This document shows, piece by piece, positions 35,240-45,156 of a stretch of DNA of 64,000 bases (its first letter is position 1; the number at the start of each line of letters is the position of its first letter). The position numbers were made by a program, and so were the translations under genes. The notes under the pieces were generated by a model. The model was not told where the DNA came from. It ran no database searches and was given only the letters and a program-made list of their open reading frames with translations. The stretch comes from Thraustochytrium sp. TN22 (Eukaryota; Sar; Bigyra; Thraustochytrida; Thraustochytriidae), in NCBI GenBank assembly GCA_013306675.1, contig JABLUY010000047.1, positions 62,001 to 126,000 of the forward strand, written 5' to 3'.

Positions 35240-37540
35240 TTAGTACGAGTCGACCTTGGAGGTCACGGCGGTCTCACCGGCGCCAGGCTTGTTAAGGCAA
35301 GCGCTGACGAGGGTGACAATACCACCAACAATGGAGAGGGCCATGGCCGCGATGGCGATGATCTGACCCTCAGCCGCCGCGTAGTAAGTGTCCGCATCCT
35401 CCTCGTCCTCAATGTCTGGGTAGTCGCCACCGACCGAGGCGTACACAGGGGCACTGCGCACGACGAGAAGAGCGCCGAGCAGAAGGGCACCACCGAGGAT
35501 GGCAAAAAGGCCACCAACAATGGACACCGGCGTCTTGTTGAGAACACCAGCCACAATGGAGAGGATGGTGCCGAGGAACATAAAGGTAATGGCAGCCGGG
35601 AGCATCTGCTGCGCCAGAGTAAACTTCTCCTTGTCCGTCTCGTCGTCCTCGCACGCGGCGACGCGAGCCTCCACGGTGGCAGTGTCGTCGACGAAGTTCT
35701 CCGACACGGCAGTGATAAGGGCAGAGAAGGCGGCGTCGTACGGGGTTTCAGAAGTAGACGTCAGGTAGGTGTTAGCGATGACACCAACGCAGGTAGTCGG
35801 ATCATCAACAGCCGCGCACACGCCGTTGATCATACCATTCGCAATCGCGAGGCTCAAGGTATCCTCCGAAGTGGCGTTGACCGCGTACGACGTCGAATAG
35901 GCGGCGGCAACAAAGGCGCGGAAGCTCATGTCAGTGCCCGAGCAGGACACGCCGCCAAGAAGCTGCAGGCCAATGCACAGAGCGTAGCCGGTGGCAGAGA
36001 AAGACGAAGGCACGACGCCCTGAGTGATCGCCCCACCAGACGGATCCAGCATATAGGCACTGAGCTCACTGAGAGTCCAGCCATAAGACTCGGCAGCGTC
36101 GAGCAGCAACTTCAGACTCGGAAGGGCAGCGCCGACCAGCTCCGCGAGAGCCGCAGCCTCCTCCGGGGTCGAATCCCCGGTGAGACCAGCGAGAAGAACG
36201 CTAATGGCCGACTCATCCGTCGCACTGTCGAGGAAAAGAGCGAAGGTGCAATCGGTGATGTTAGCATCGTCGAGCGCGCCCACGGCCGTGTCCGCGAAAT
36301 CCTCCGACTGGGCCGCGAGCACGCAAAGCGGGTGCATGTCGGTGCTGTTGAGAGCCGGGAAAACCAGCGCGAACGGCTCGCAGGAATCCAGCGTGTCGTC
36401 ATCCGAGCACTCCTCCAGGAGATCGAAGAGAGACTTGAAAACGGCGCTGCTCTCCTTTGGGTTCGCCGTCGCCACCCCCATCTCATAGAGGTTCGTAACG
36501 GCAGTGCTAACAGTGCTCAGGTCAGTGGTCGTATCGGTGACCTCAAGGTCGATGATGCCGCCGAAAACATGAGCAGAGAGCTCGGCAGGACTGGCAGGCA
36601 GACCCGAGGGGACGAAGTCAGCCGAGGCAAAGCCAATGCCCAGGATAGAGGGAAGATTCTCAGTCATGGTCGCGGCATACCCAGCTTGATAAGGAGCCGA
36701 AAGCAAGGCGTACGTAGCGGTCCAGTTAGCGATAGTCTCCGCCTGCATAGCCTCATTTTGCGTCGCAAGCAAAAACCCGCCGAGCAACGCATCACTGAAG
36801 GTACCGGTTCCTTGCAGAACCGCCCCGAGCGTGTTGGCGACCGAGTACTCAGCGGGGACGACCGTGACGAGATCATCGTAGGTGCTGGAGCAGCCGCTGG
36901 CTGTGGACTGGAGGGAGGTGGGGGGAGTAGTGCATTCCAACGACTGATACTGGAACAACTTTCCGGCGAGAAGATAAAAGGCATTGGCGCCGTCCTTCGC
37001 CGAAGTCAGGGCCTCGATCATGCCGGCCTCAAAGTTATCGTCGAGGTACTCGTTGAGGCCCGTCTGGACGCCGCCGAAGATCATGTTGACAGTGTCGGTC
37101 ATGTCCTCGTACTGCTCGGTGAAGGACTCGCTAAGACCGCTCATCAAGGCGCTACCACCAGCGACGATAGCGCCCTGCTCAAAGACGCCCTTGGCGGTGT
37201 AGAAGTCCTCGCAGTTGGTAAAACTGTCCTTCGTGATGCCGGCGGCCTCGAGCGCGCCTCCGAAGCCCTCCTGGGCCGGGAAGAGCGGCCAGAACTCCGT
37301 GACGGGGCTCGTGACCTTCTCGAAGACCGAGTACGTGCTCTCGACCGCGGAGCCCACCGTGCAGGCCGGGTCGAAGGTAGCCGTGTACAGGCCGAGCGTG
37401 CCCAGGTAGTCCGTGGAGCACTTCTCCACGGGCGGCAGCTCCACCACGACGAAGTTCTCCGACACCGCCACCACAATCACCATGATGGCGGCCACCAGCG
37501 ACAGCACGCCGCCGCCCACGGCCATCACCTTCTGCACCAT
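35240..37540 (-). CDS. Four-TM protein with giant extracellular loop, unrecognised family
   Basis: A 766-residue protein that I do not recognise. Predicted layout: TM1 at ~6-27 (VLSLVAAIMVIVVAV), a ~610-residue ectodomain, then TM2 (~640-662, ITFMFLGTILSIVAGVL), TM3 (~671-695, VGGLFAILGGALLLGALLVV) and TM4 (~724-747), with a short tail. The ectodomain is rich in Ser, Thr, Ala and acidic residues, has many Cys in spaced pairs, and contains NxT/NxS sites. The topology recalls claudin/SUR7-type tetraspan proteins with a hugely expanded first loop, but no family motif is visible. Base composition is clearly less GC-rich than neighbours, with more A/T at third positions. Start chosen at 37540 (AAGATGG context). 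The frame is open 480 bp upstream through low-complexity sequence. Confidence 0.82.
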   Translation of the reverse strand: MVQKVMAVGGGVLSLVAAIMVIVVAVSENFVVVELPPVEKCSTDYLGTLGLYTATFDPACTVGSAVESTYSVFEKVTSPVTEFWPLFPAQEGFGGALEAAGITKDSFTNCEDFYTAKGVFEQGAIVAGGSALMSGLSESFTEQYEDMTDTVNMIFGGVQTGLNEYLDDNFEAGMIEALTSAKDGANAFYLLAGKLFQYQSLECTTPPTSLQSTASGCSSTYDDLVTVVPAEYSVANTLGAVLQGTGTFSDALLGGFLLATQNEAMQAETIANWTATYALLSAPYQAGYAATMTENLPSILGIGFASADFVPSGLPASPAELSAHVFGGIIDLEVTDTTTDLSTVSTAVTNLYEMGVATANPKESSAVFKSLFDLLEECSDDDTLDSCEPFALVFPALNSTDMHPLCVLAAQSEDFADTAVGALDDANITDCTFALFLDSATDESAISVLLAGLTGDSTPEEAAALAELVGAALPSLKLLLDAAESYGWTLSELSAYMLDPSGGAITQGVVPSSFSATGYALCIGLQLLGGVSCSGTDMSFRAFVAAAYSTSYAVNATSEDTLSLAIANGMINGVCAAVDDPTTCVGVIANTYLTSTSETPYDAAFSALITAVSENFVDDTATVEARVAACEDDETDKEKFTLAQQMLPAAITFMFLGTILSIVAGVLNKTPVSIVGGLFAILGGALLLGALLVVRSAPVYASVGGDYPDIEDEEDADTYYAAAEGQIIAIAAMALSIVGGIVTLVSACLNKPGAGETAVTSKVDSY

Positions 37541-40327
37541 CTTGCCAGCCACTTCAATCGCAGCTAAGACCCGCTGCTCCTCCGCTCTGCGCTCGTTCGA
37601 GGTCTGCCGCCGCGCCGCGCTCGCCCGCGCTCGCCCGCCCTCGCCCGCCTCGCCTCCGACGCCGCGCGACACCCGCGCCCGGTCTCCTCTGCGCGCCGCA
37701 GTGCACGCGCGGGGAGGATACGGCACCCGCCCTGGCCGGCCGCGCGCGCCGCGGGAAGTACCCGCAGCCGCGGCGGCCCTGGCGGGGCGGCCGCCCCGCA
37801 GCGGCCGCCCCGCGCCCCCGCGCGCCCGCGGCCCCGCGCCCGCGCGGCGCCCAGGGGGGCCGAGGGGGGCGGCGGGGCGCGCGCTCCCGCAGCGCCGCGC
37901 GCGACGCGCCGCCCCTCGCGCCCGCAGCCCCGCAGCGCCCAGTGGGGCCCGCCGCGGGCGCGCCTGCGAGCGAGCTGGCCCACGACACGCGGCGCCGCCG
38001 CGCCCGGACTCCGAAGTCAAGACCGAGCGCCGCGAGCGCTAAACGCGACTCGGACTCGGCGCGGGCTGAGCGCGCGCGCGCGCGCGCTGCGCGCGCGCGC
38101 GCTGCTCGCCGGCAGGCAAGGCGTAGCGCAGCGCAGCCGCCTGCGCTGCGCTGCGTGCCTGCCTGCCTGCGCAGCGCGGCCCGGCCTCGGGGGATGGATG
38201 GATAGGTAGCCAGATAGATGGATCGCTGGTCGGTGGATCGGCCAGTGGAAAGTATGGGAAAGTGCGCTGCCGGGGCCAACACACAGCAGCACTGCACAGT
38301 GCAACCTGCAGGCGCAGGACTCGGAAGGCCAGCCTGCGCCTGAGGCTGACCCATCCGCCAGCTTGAAGGGCCGGGGCGGGCGAGCGGCGGCGGCGGCGGC
38401 GGCTCCGAGCGCCGCGGCGGCCAAGGACGCGCCCGTCAAGGGCTGCGCAGCGCTCCTCCGTGGCGTGTGGGCCGTGCCTGTGCCTTGCTCCGAGAGTCCG
38501 AGTTGCCATGGTTGCTCGTCCTTGCCTTCTTGCCTTGCCTTGCCCAGTGTGCCTCCCTCGGACTGACTCTGACCGCACTGCTAGCCAGCGGCACGCGCGT
38601 GCTCAGGCTCCGTCCGTCACAGAGAGGCCAAGCCAAGACAATCCAACCAACACAACAGCGCCACGCGGCGTCCCTCGCCTCTGGCTGGCTGCGGCTGGCT
38701 GGCGGGGGATCGCCCTCGGACTCGAGTCTCACTCGCTCTCTGGCTGGGCAGCCTGGGCGCTAGCTAGCCGTGATCTTGGAGGAGGTAACCTGGCAACGTT
38801 AACGCACGCCAGCACCACGGCTCCGACTGAACCAACCTGCACAGCCTGCCCAGCCTGCTCAGCTGCTCCTCTGCGCCGTCTGCGCGCAGCGCAGTGCATG
38901 CGCTGCAAGGCGGTCGCCTGGTCGACGGAGCGCTGCGCGCTCATGCTTCCTGCGCAGCGCAAGTCTTGAAGAGCGCTGGATCCGCCGGGTGCACGCCATT
39001 GTAGGAAGCTGGGCGGCGATCCATCGGTCGCAGTCTGTCAGCTCAACCTTGGCCGTACTTCTTCTTGCACGGTGGCATGTAGAAGCCTCCTTGGCATGCC
39101 AGCCAGGTCAGCCAAGCGCCTACTGTCTGCCACTGACGATGGTGACTGTGAATTGATTTGATCTTTTGGTCCGCACAACTCGGAACAGCGAGGGCTCAGG
39201 TTTGGTGGAGTGCCGGGTTGTCAGCCGTACTGCCGCCGTGCAGGCTCCGCCCGCCGGGCCACCGGCGGGCCGGCCGGCGCCACAGTACTTACTACTTAGA
39301 ACGATGATTCGGCGCAGGCCGCTCCAGGCCGCAGCCTGGCCGCTGCCCGGCCTGGCTGCGCGCGTGCACTGGCAGCCTCCTCAGAGCAGCCTCCAGGCTC
39401 ATCAGAGCAGCCAGGGCAGCTTCAAGTTGCACCGGCCGGCCGCGGCCGGTTGCGCGCAGCGCTCGCTCATCTGACCGCGCACTTCTAGCTAGCTAGCTAG
39501 CTAGAGGCCCACCGTGGTCTTTTGCGGCCCGCCTACCGACGAAGTCTTGAATCTCGGCAAACGACTCATCCCTGACGCGCCCTAAAATAGTGTTCGTTCT
39601 GACTGGCTGCTGGGAGCCAAGATTTGATCAGGAATGAATCGTTCGTGGTCAGCCTGGCACGCCAGCCAGGCTGAGCTGAGCTCACGCTCAGGATGCGCCG
39701 CGGGGCCTGAGCCTCTGATCAGTGAAGGATGCGGCAGCGCGAGCGCGCGTACCTGCCTGCCACCTCTGACCTGGCAGGAAGGCTGCTTGAAGGCTGCCGC
39801 GCCACGCGATCGCCACGTGCTACGCGCTGGCTCATGGCTCGAAGATGATGCCAACCAAGTTCTTTCGTCCTCGACTCCGCGCTCGCCACGACGCTCTCAC
39901 AGTCAAGCCAGGCCAGAAGGCGCGGCGTGTGGGGCCACGGCTAGCTAGCGAGCTTGCTCAGGCTGTGAACTTGAACCCTGCCAGTGGCCTCGAACTTGAA
40001 GGAAAAAACACTGCGGCTTTTGGCGGTCACTGGCAATGCCCACTGGGCTCAGGCCCCGAGTCGCGAGGCTGCAAGGCCGCGCACACCGGAGGGCGCGGGA
40101 CCGGCGCGGACCATGGGACACGCCGCGTGTCCGAGTCGCTCATTCATTGCACGCCAACGCTGTGGCTTCGAGTCCTGCGAGTCCCGCCGCAACGACGTGC
40201 AGTGCGGTACATGCAGAGCGCGCGCGAAGCGCCGGCAGGCTCGCAGGCGCGTGACGCGCGCAACGCGGCTCTGCACGGCGTGACGCGACGCAGCTGAGCG
40301 CAACGCGGTCCCGGCCGAGGCAGGGAG
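37541..40327. other. 2.8-kb region without a recognisable gene
   Basis: The longest gene-free stretch in the window. The left 600 bp is extremely GC-rich; 38180-38240 has GGAT/GATA-like repeats; (CTAG) tracts lie at about 38758-38770, 39485-39504 and 39942-39954. Several open frames of 90-170 codons exist on both strands but show no domain and are Arg/Ala/Ser-rich. Could hold a lncRNA or regulatory sequence; nothing specific is supported. Confidence 0.5.
39485..39504. repeat. (CTAG)5 palindromic tract
   Basis: Five perfect CTAG units in the 2.8 kb gene-free region. Confidence 0.95.
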
Positions 40328-41443
40328 ATGCTCGTAGACTGCGGACGACGCGAGGTGCTGCGGCTCGCCGCGCGCGAGAGCGACGCGCTGCTGGATGCCA
40401 GCGCACGCGATGGGCGCCTCGCCACGGCCTCGCAGCAGGAGCAGCGACAGGCGCCGCGCGCTGCGCGGCACAGCCCGCGACACGTCTCGACCGCCTCGCC
40501 AAACCTCGGAGCGCTAGACGCAGCGCCACCCAGCGCGACGCTCACGACCAGCAAGAGCCAGAAGCTCGTGGAGGTCTTCACCCAAGCCGAGGCGCAGAGC
40601 AGCTGGGTTCCCATCCACGCTCCGCACAAGACACCCAGCCGCTACATGGAGTTCTTCCTGCCGTCTGGCGGCGCCCAGGACCCGCAGGCGGCGCCCGCGC
40701 CCGCCACCAGCTCGCGTGCGAGCGCGCGTGCGCGTGCGCGTGCGCGCGACGTCGCCGGGAAACCGCACGCCGCCGCCACGCCCCGGGCCGAGGCACGCCG
40801 CGAATGCGCACTTTGCACCAAGGTCTTCCCGGAGTCTTCGCTCACCACCACGGTCTCCAGACAATCCGTCTATCGCATGCGCCAGGCCTGGGCCGCGCGC
40901 TTCGGCAGCTGCGGCTGCGATCAAGTCCCGCAAAAGTTCCGTCTGCGCCTCTACGACGAGCTGCGCGTCTGCCTCTTTTGCTCGCAGCTCTTCCACACAT
41001 TTGGGGACGACGGCGACAGCCGCGCCGGCGCGCTCGCCGATCCAGCGCCGTCCGCCACGCGGAAGCCGTCCGCGTCGGCACGCCGACGTACCGACAATGC
41101 TGACCCTGTCATTCTCACCATCGTCGGCAAGGAGCGCCTCGAGGAGATCTTCTTTGAGCGCTTGGCCTCGGGCCGCCGCGCTGGCACCGCGCACAGCACC
41201 GCACCGGTTCCAGTCTTCTGCGGCAACATCCATACCGCCATCTCGCGCTCACGCGAGCCTTCGCTCGCTGCCACGGCCGACACGGGCTCCCGGCCCTCCT
41301 CCTCCTTTAGCGCCTTTGTCGCCTCCCAGCCTTCGCCGCCCGCTCTACCCAAGCCCATTCGCACCCCGACGCCGCCTTCGCGCCGCCGATCTGGCCAACA
41401 ACAACACCCCCCTCTGCCAATGGGTAGCGCCCCAGAGAACTAA
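40328..41443 (+). CDS. Cys-pair (probable zinc-binding) protein, unrecognised
   Basis: A 371-residue protein whose centre is an ordered Cys module: C160-A-L-C163, then SSLTTTVSRQSVYRMRQAW, C195-G-C197, then RLRLYDELRVCLFCSQLF with C215 and C218. Two CxxC pairs plus a CxC suggest one or two zinc sites. Flanks are disordered and rich in Ala, Arg, Ser and Pro, with an RARARARARD run near 130. A LVEVFTQAEAQSSWVPIHAP segment (~78-98) and an ILTIVGKERLEEIFFERLA segment (~262-280) look ordered too. I cannot name a family. The start is the ATG at 40328. The stop is TAA, directly followed by CTAGCT. Confidence 0.7.
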   Translation: MLVDCGRREVLRLAARESDALLDASARDGRLATASQQEQRQAPRAARHSPRHVSTASPNLGALDAAPPSATLTTSKSQKLVEVFTQAEAQSSWVPIHAPHKTPSRYMEFFLPSGGAQDPQAAPAPATSSRASARARARARDVAGKPHAAATPRAEARRECALCTKVFPESSLTTTVSRQSVYRMRQAWAARFGSCGCDQVPQKFRLRLYDELRVCLFCSQLFHTFGDDGDSRAGALADPAPSATRKPSASARRRTDNADPVILTIVGKERLEEIFFERLASGRRAGTAHSTAPVPVFCGNIHTAISRSREPSLAATADTGSRPSSSFSAFVASQPSPPALPKPIRTPTPPSRRRSGQQQHPPLPMGSAPEN

Positions 41444-42126
41444 CTAGCTATGAAGATACCCTTGGCGCTGCATTGCTACCACAATCCTGTGCCGTGGCCT
41501 GGTTGCCATTCTCTCTCTCTGTCTTACTACACTCAATGGCCCAAGTCGGCCACAACCCCAAAAAAGACGGCACTCGTTGGTCCCTGGCACCCCGGCCGAG
41601 TCGACACGCCACGTTCTCCAGGACGCCGCACCACGACACCGCACGAGTGTCCCTTTTTCTCCGCGTCCAGGTCCCACAGGAAGCGCAGCCGGACCAAGCG
41701 CCGCGAGATGGCCCGCGCCAAGGTGCACGCGCAGCTGCCCGCGCATGTCCCCCATTCGCGCACGAATCATGCCCACGGCCCACAGACCAACTGTCCCCAC
41801 TCCCACAGGGGCCGCACCGTGGGGGCGCGAACGCGCGCGAACATCGAAGCCAGGTTCTCCGGGCTCCTCCGGCCATCCGAGTTGGGCCGGATCGGCCATC
41901 GTCGACCGAGCCGCGAACCAGCCAGCGTGGAGAACCTTTCGTGTCGCACGCCAAGCCGCGCTGCGCGTCTGGTCGTCACCTGGGTTCTGCCCTGGGGCCG
42001 AGCTGACGCAAAGGGTCTACTTTACAATTGGCTTGTCTCGATCACGTCACGTCACGTCATGTCATGTTATTTCATGTCGCGGTTTTGATTTTAGAACATC
42101 AAGTTTCAAAGATCCTTTGCCAATTG
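41444..42126. other. Convergent intergenic region
   Basis: 683 bp between the Cys-pair gene and the 3' end of CENP-I. Moderately GC-rich, with a GTCAC/GTCAT repeat near 42042-42072. Open frames are present on both strands but have no domain. Confidence 0.5.
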
Positions 42127-45100
42127 TCACTCCTCACCGTCCTCGCTGTTGAGCGCTGCGATGAAGGTTTTCATGAATACATGCAGGCCACGGCAGTGAT
42201 GCTTGTGCAGGTACTGCAGGAGATCAAGTGCGTCGAGCTTGCGTAGGTGCTCGAGCCCCGTGCGCTCCGCAAGGTCCGCGGCGAGACCGGCAAAGGGAAC
42301 GCCCGCCACCAGACCGAGCGCTGATCCGGCCTCCCCAAGCGAGACGCCGGCGCGCCGCAGGCCGGCGCGCAGACCGCGTCGCTCGGCGTCACGGAAGAGC
42401 AGAGTTGACACGGGCTCGCGACCGGCGCGGCCGCCCGAGGGCGAGCCCGCCGCTGCTCCAGCCGGAGCCTCTGGGATGGCCCGCGAGAACCAGAGCACCT
42501 GGCAGTAGTCCCAAATGTACGCGTTGAAGATGTCGATCTTCTCCAGCCCGTTGCGGAAGCCACGCCGCGCCGCCAACGCCGCGGACTCCGTCTCCGTCAG
42601 CTTCGCGGCGCGCATCTCCTCACGCAAGCGCGAGAAGCCCTCCAGGTACCGGACCAGCACCTGCGCCATGGCCGACACGCCCACGCTCGACGGCCCCAGC
42701 AACATCCGATACACGACACCGGGCGACGGTGGCACGATGAACGGTAGCCCGTGGTCCACGTGCAGGCGGGCCACGCTTGCGAAAAAGTCTGCCGCCGCAA
42801 CCTGCAGCGCCGGGTGATCCTGCTCCAGCACCAGGCTCACCACGATGAGCTGGTCCACAAAGGCCACCAGCTCGAACACCACGCGATAGTAGTCCACACC
42901 GCCCGGCAGCGGCACGAAGCGGTGCTGCAGGGCCGAGCGCCCACCGCGCCCGCCCTGCCCATCCTCGCGCGCGCGGTCCATGTGCGCGTCCCAGTCCAGC
43001 TCCGCCCAGTTGCGCACGAGCCGGTGCAGGCACTCCAGCACGCCTACCTTGGTGCCCACGCTGGCGGTCTCTGCGACGCGCGCCAGCGGCGCTAGCACGT
43101 CGCGCCGCAGGTCCTCGAAGCTGCGCGGTTGTAGCCGCGCCACCAGCCGCAGCAGTGCGTCGCGGTGGTGCACGCCATTCCACGTCTCGAGGTACCGCAC
43201 CACAAAGTTCTCGAGCTCTGGCAGCGTCTGCTGCATGAAGTCTGCAAAGTCCGCCATGGCCAGCATGAGCGCCGCCTGCGACGCCAGCTGGGCCTCGCGC
43301 TGCCGCGCGTCGCGCACGCGTGCCGCGGCTTCCAACGCGCGGCTCGCCACCGCTACGGCGCCACGCCGCAGCGCAAAGAACTCCTCCTCAATCAGGTACG
43401 GCAGCGTCTGCCGCAGCCGCATCACCTGGTCGTCGCGCGGCTCCACGCACAGCAGGTACTGGAACATGCTGTCGCGCAAGATGGCCGAGCACCGGTCTGG
43501 GAACACCAGCTTGCCGCGCGCCAGCGCACGCGCCAGCTCGCGCGTCGACCGCACCTCACCCACGTTCACCTCGTCGCCGCGCGTGCGCGCAGCCAGCGCC
43601 TGCGGCAGCGTGTCCGCCTCCGTGTCCGCCGTCGCGTCCTGCGCCTTGCGTTCCACGCCTCGGGACCGCGACCGGTCCGGGTGCCGCTCTTTGACCGTCG
43701 TGAGCGGCTGCTGCTGCTGCTGCTGCCGCCGCCGCTGCTGCTGCTGGGCCTGCAGCTCGGGCCCTCCCGCTGCTGCGTCTGCTGCTGCCGCTTCCTCGCG
43801 CTGCCGCTTGCGCTCGCGCCGCCCCACCGCGTCCATAGCGGCGCCCCAGCCCTCGTCCGGCGACCGAAAGAACCCGACGCGCGGCCGCGCGAACTTGGCC
43901 GGCACCTTGCCCAGCAGGTTCGGCGCGTACTGCGCGTACAAGTCGCTCAACAGCAGCAGTGGGCCTGCGTCCTGACCTGTCTCAATCAGATCGCTCACCA
44001 GCGCGCCCAGCCGGTCTGCGCGGAACACCGTCACGTCCACGCGCCTCGTCAGCATATACAGCAGCCGGCACAGAACGCCGCGCGTGCTCTCGTAGTCGAT
44101 GTAGTGGAAGAGCACGCCGTAGCACTTGTGCAGTGCTTCCGTGCCGCCGCGTGACAGCTTGCGGTTCACCAGCACCAGCCACTTGAGCGAGAGCACCTTG
44201 CACTTGAGCGAGAGCCCGGGGAAGAGCCCCAGCAGCTCCGTCACCACCTGTGGCCCAACAGCCTCGCGCGGCAGCAGGCACCGCAGCAGCGCAGCCACCT
44301 CCGACTTTTTGCACTTGCGATGGCCGGCCAGCCGCACCACACGGCTCAGCCCGCCGTTGGTCAGCCCGCTCTCCTGCGCTGCGCCCAGCAGCCCATCCAG
44401 AAGCTTCTCCATGTCCACCTCCTCGAACGCGTGGCCCGTGCCTTGCCGCCCATTCAGCGCCGCTTCCAGCGCCGCAAGCGCTTCGCCGGCCTCCCCGTCC
44501 TGCGCGCGCGCCTCGTCCTCCTCCTGCTCTGCGACGGCGGCGACGTCGCCGCCGATGCGGGGACGCTTGGGCCCAGCGTCCTCGCCGACGTCCTCCTTCT
44601 CCGCCGCCGCCACCTCACCGTGCCGCTCGCTGCCGGCGATGGTGCGCGTCCGCCCGGTCCTTTCATCCTGCAGGTCTAGCGACCACCGTCCGCGCCCGCG
44701 CCGGAGAGAGCGCGCCGGCGACGGAGTCGGCCCTGCGGCCTTGCTCCTGCTGCCCAGGCTGCGTTGCGCCGCTGCCCTCTGGCGCGCCGCGCGCTCCTCC
44801 TCCTCGCCGTCGCTGTCAAAGTCGTCCTGCTCGTCGTCCTGCTCATCCTGCTCGTCCTGCTCCACCGGGGGCAGGGAGCCGCCCGAGGACTCGACCTCGT
44901 CATCCTCCTCGCCGCCCGCGACTGCGTTCTCGTCCTCCTCCTGCTCGTCCACCTCGCTGCTCTCGTCCTCTTCCGCCTCGTCCCCGGCTCGGAGCGTGCG
45001 TCTGCGGCGCCGCTTGGCGCCGCGGGCGCCGCGGGCCGCAGTCCGCGTGCGCTTGGGCGCCGTGCTCTTGCGCGCCGCCTCGCCGTCGTCCGCCAGCGCG

Positions 45101-45156
45101 TCCAGCTGCGCTGCGAAGCTCGCGCCGCCGCGCTGCGCTGCCGGCGTCTCGTCCAT
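42127..45156 (-). CDS. CENPI: Centromere protein I (Mis6 family)
   Basis: Inner-kinetochore CCAN subunit of the CENP-H/I/K group. The 1,009-residue product has an acidic, disordered N-terminal ~215 residues (absent from the 756-residue human protein), then the family core. Landmarks in order: CKVLSLKWLVLVNRKL (~321) and GVLCRLLYMLTRRVDVTVFRADRL, matching human CPYVCHLLYLLTK...FR; LLLLSDLYAQYAPNLL; HGLPFIVPPSPGVVYRMLL; FNAYIWDYCQVLWFSRAIP; and the C-terminal LDLLQYLHKHHCRGLHVFMK, matching LDYLFSQGLQGLKLFIR. A poly-Gln/Arg insert (~470-495) interrupts the middle. The ATG at 45156 is the first in frame. With Zwilch it shows this lineage keeps both inner-kinetochore and checkpoint-corona parts. 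Confidence 0.92.
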   Translation of the reverse strand: MDETPAAQRGGASFAAQLDALADDGEAARKSTAPKRTRTAARGARGAKRRRRRTLRAGDEAEEDESSEVDEQEEDENAVAGGEEDDEVESSGGSLPPVEQDEQDEQDDEQDDFDSDGEEEERAARQRAAAQRSLGSRSKAAGPTPSPARSLRRGRGRWSLDLQDERTGRTRTIAGSERHGEVAAAEKEDVGEDAGPKRPRIGGDVAAVAEQEEDEARAQDGEAGEALAALEAALNGRQGTGHAFEEVDMEKLLDGLLGAAQESGLTNGGLSRVVRLAGHRKCKKSEVAALLRCLLPREAVGPQVVTELLGLFPGLSLKCKVLSLKWLVLVNRKLSRGGTEALHKCYGVLFHYIDYESTRGVLCRLLYMLTRRVDVTVFRADRLGALVSDLIETGQDAGPLLLLSDLYAQYAPNLLGKVPAKFARPRVGFFRSPDEGWGAAMDAVGRRERKRQREEAAAADAAAGGPELQAQQQQRRRQQQQQQPLTTVKERHPDRSRSRGVERKAQDATADTEADTLPQALAARTRGDEVNVGEVRSTRELARALARGKLVFPDRCSAILRDSMFQYLLCVEPRDDQVMRLRQTLPYLIEEEFFALRRGAVAVASRALEAAARVRDARQREAQLASQAALMLAMADFADFMQQTLPELENFVVRYLETWNGVHHRDALLRLVARLQPRSFEDLRRDVLAPLARVAETASVGTKVGVLECLHRLVRNWAELDWDAHMDRAREDGQGGRGGRSALQHRFVPLPGGVDYYRVVFELVAFVDQLIVVSLVLEQDHPALQVAAADFFASVARLHVDHGLPFIVPPSPGVVYRMLLGPSSVGVSAMAQVLVRYLEGFSRLREEMRAAKLTETESAALAARRGFRNGLEKIDIFNAYIWDYCQVLWFSRAIPEAPAGAAAGSPSGGRAGREPVSTLLFRDAERRGLRAGLRRAGVSLGEAGSALGLVAGVPFAGLAADLAERTGLEHLRKLDALDLLQYLHKHHCRGLHVFMKTFIAALNSEDGEE

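Noticed and set aside
40170-40190. Second T-loop-like string (CTTCGAGTCC)
   Set aside because: Flanking sequence does not give a cloverleaf.
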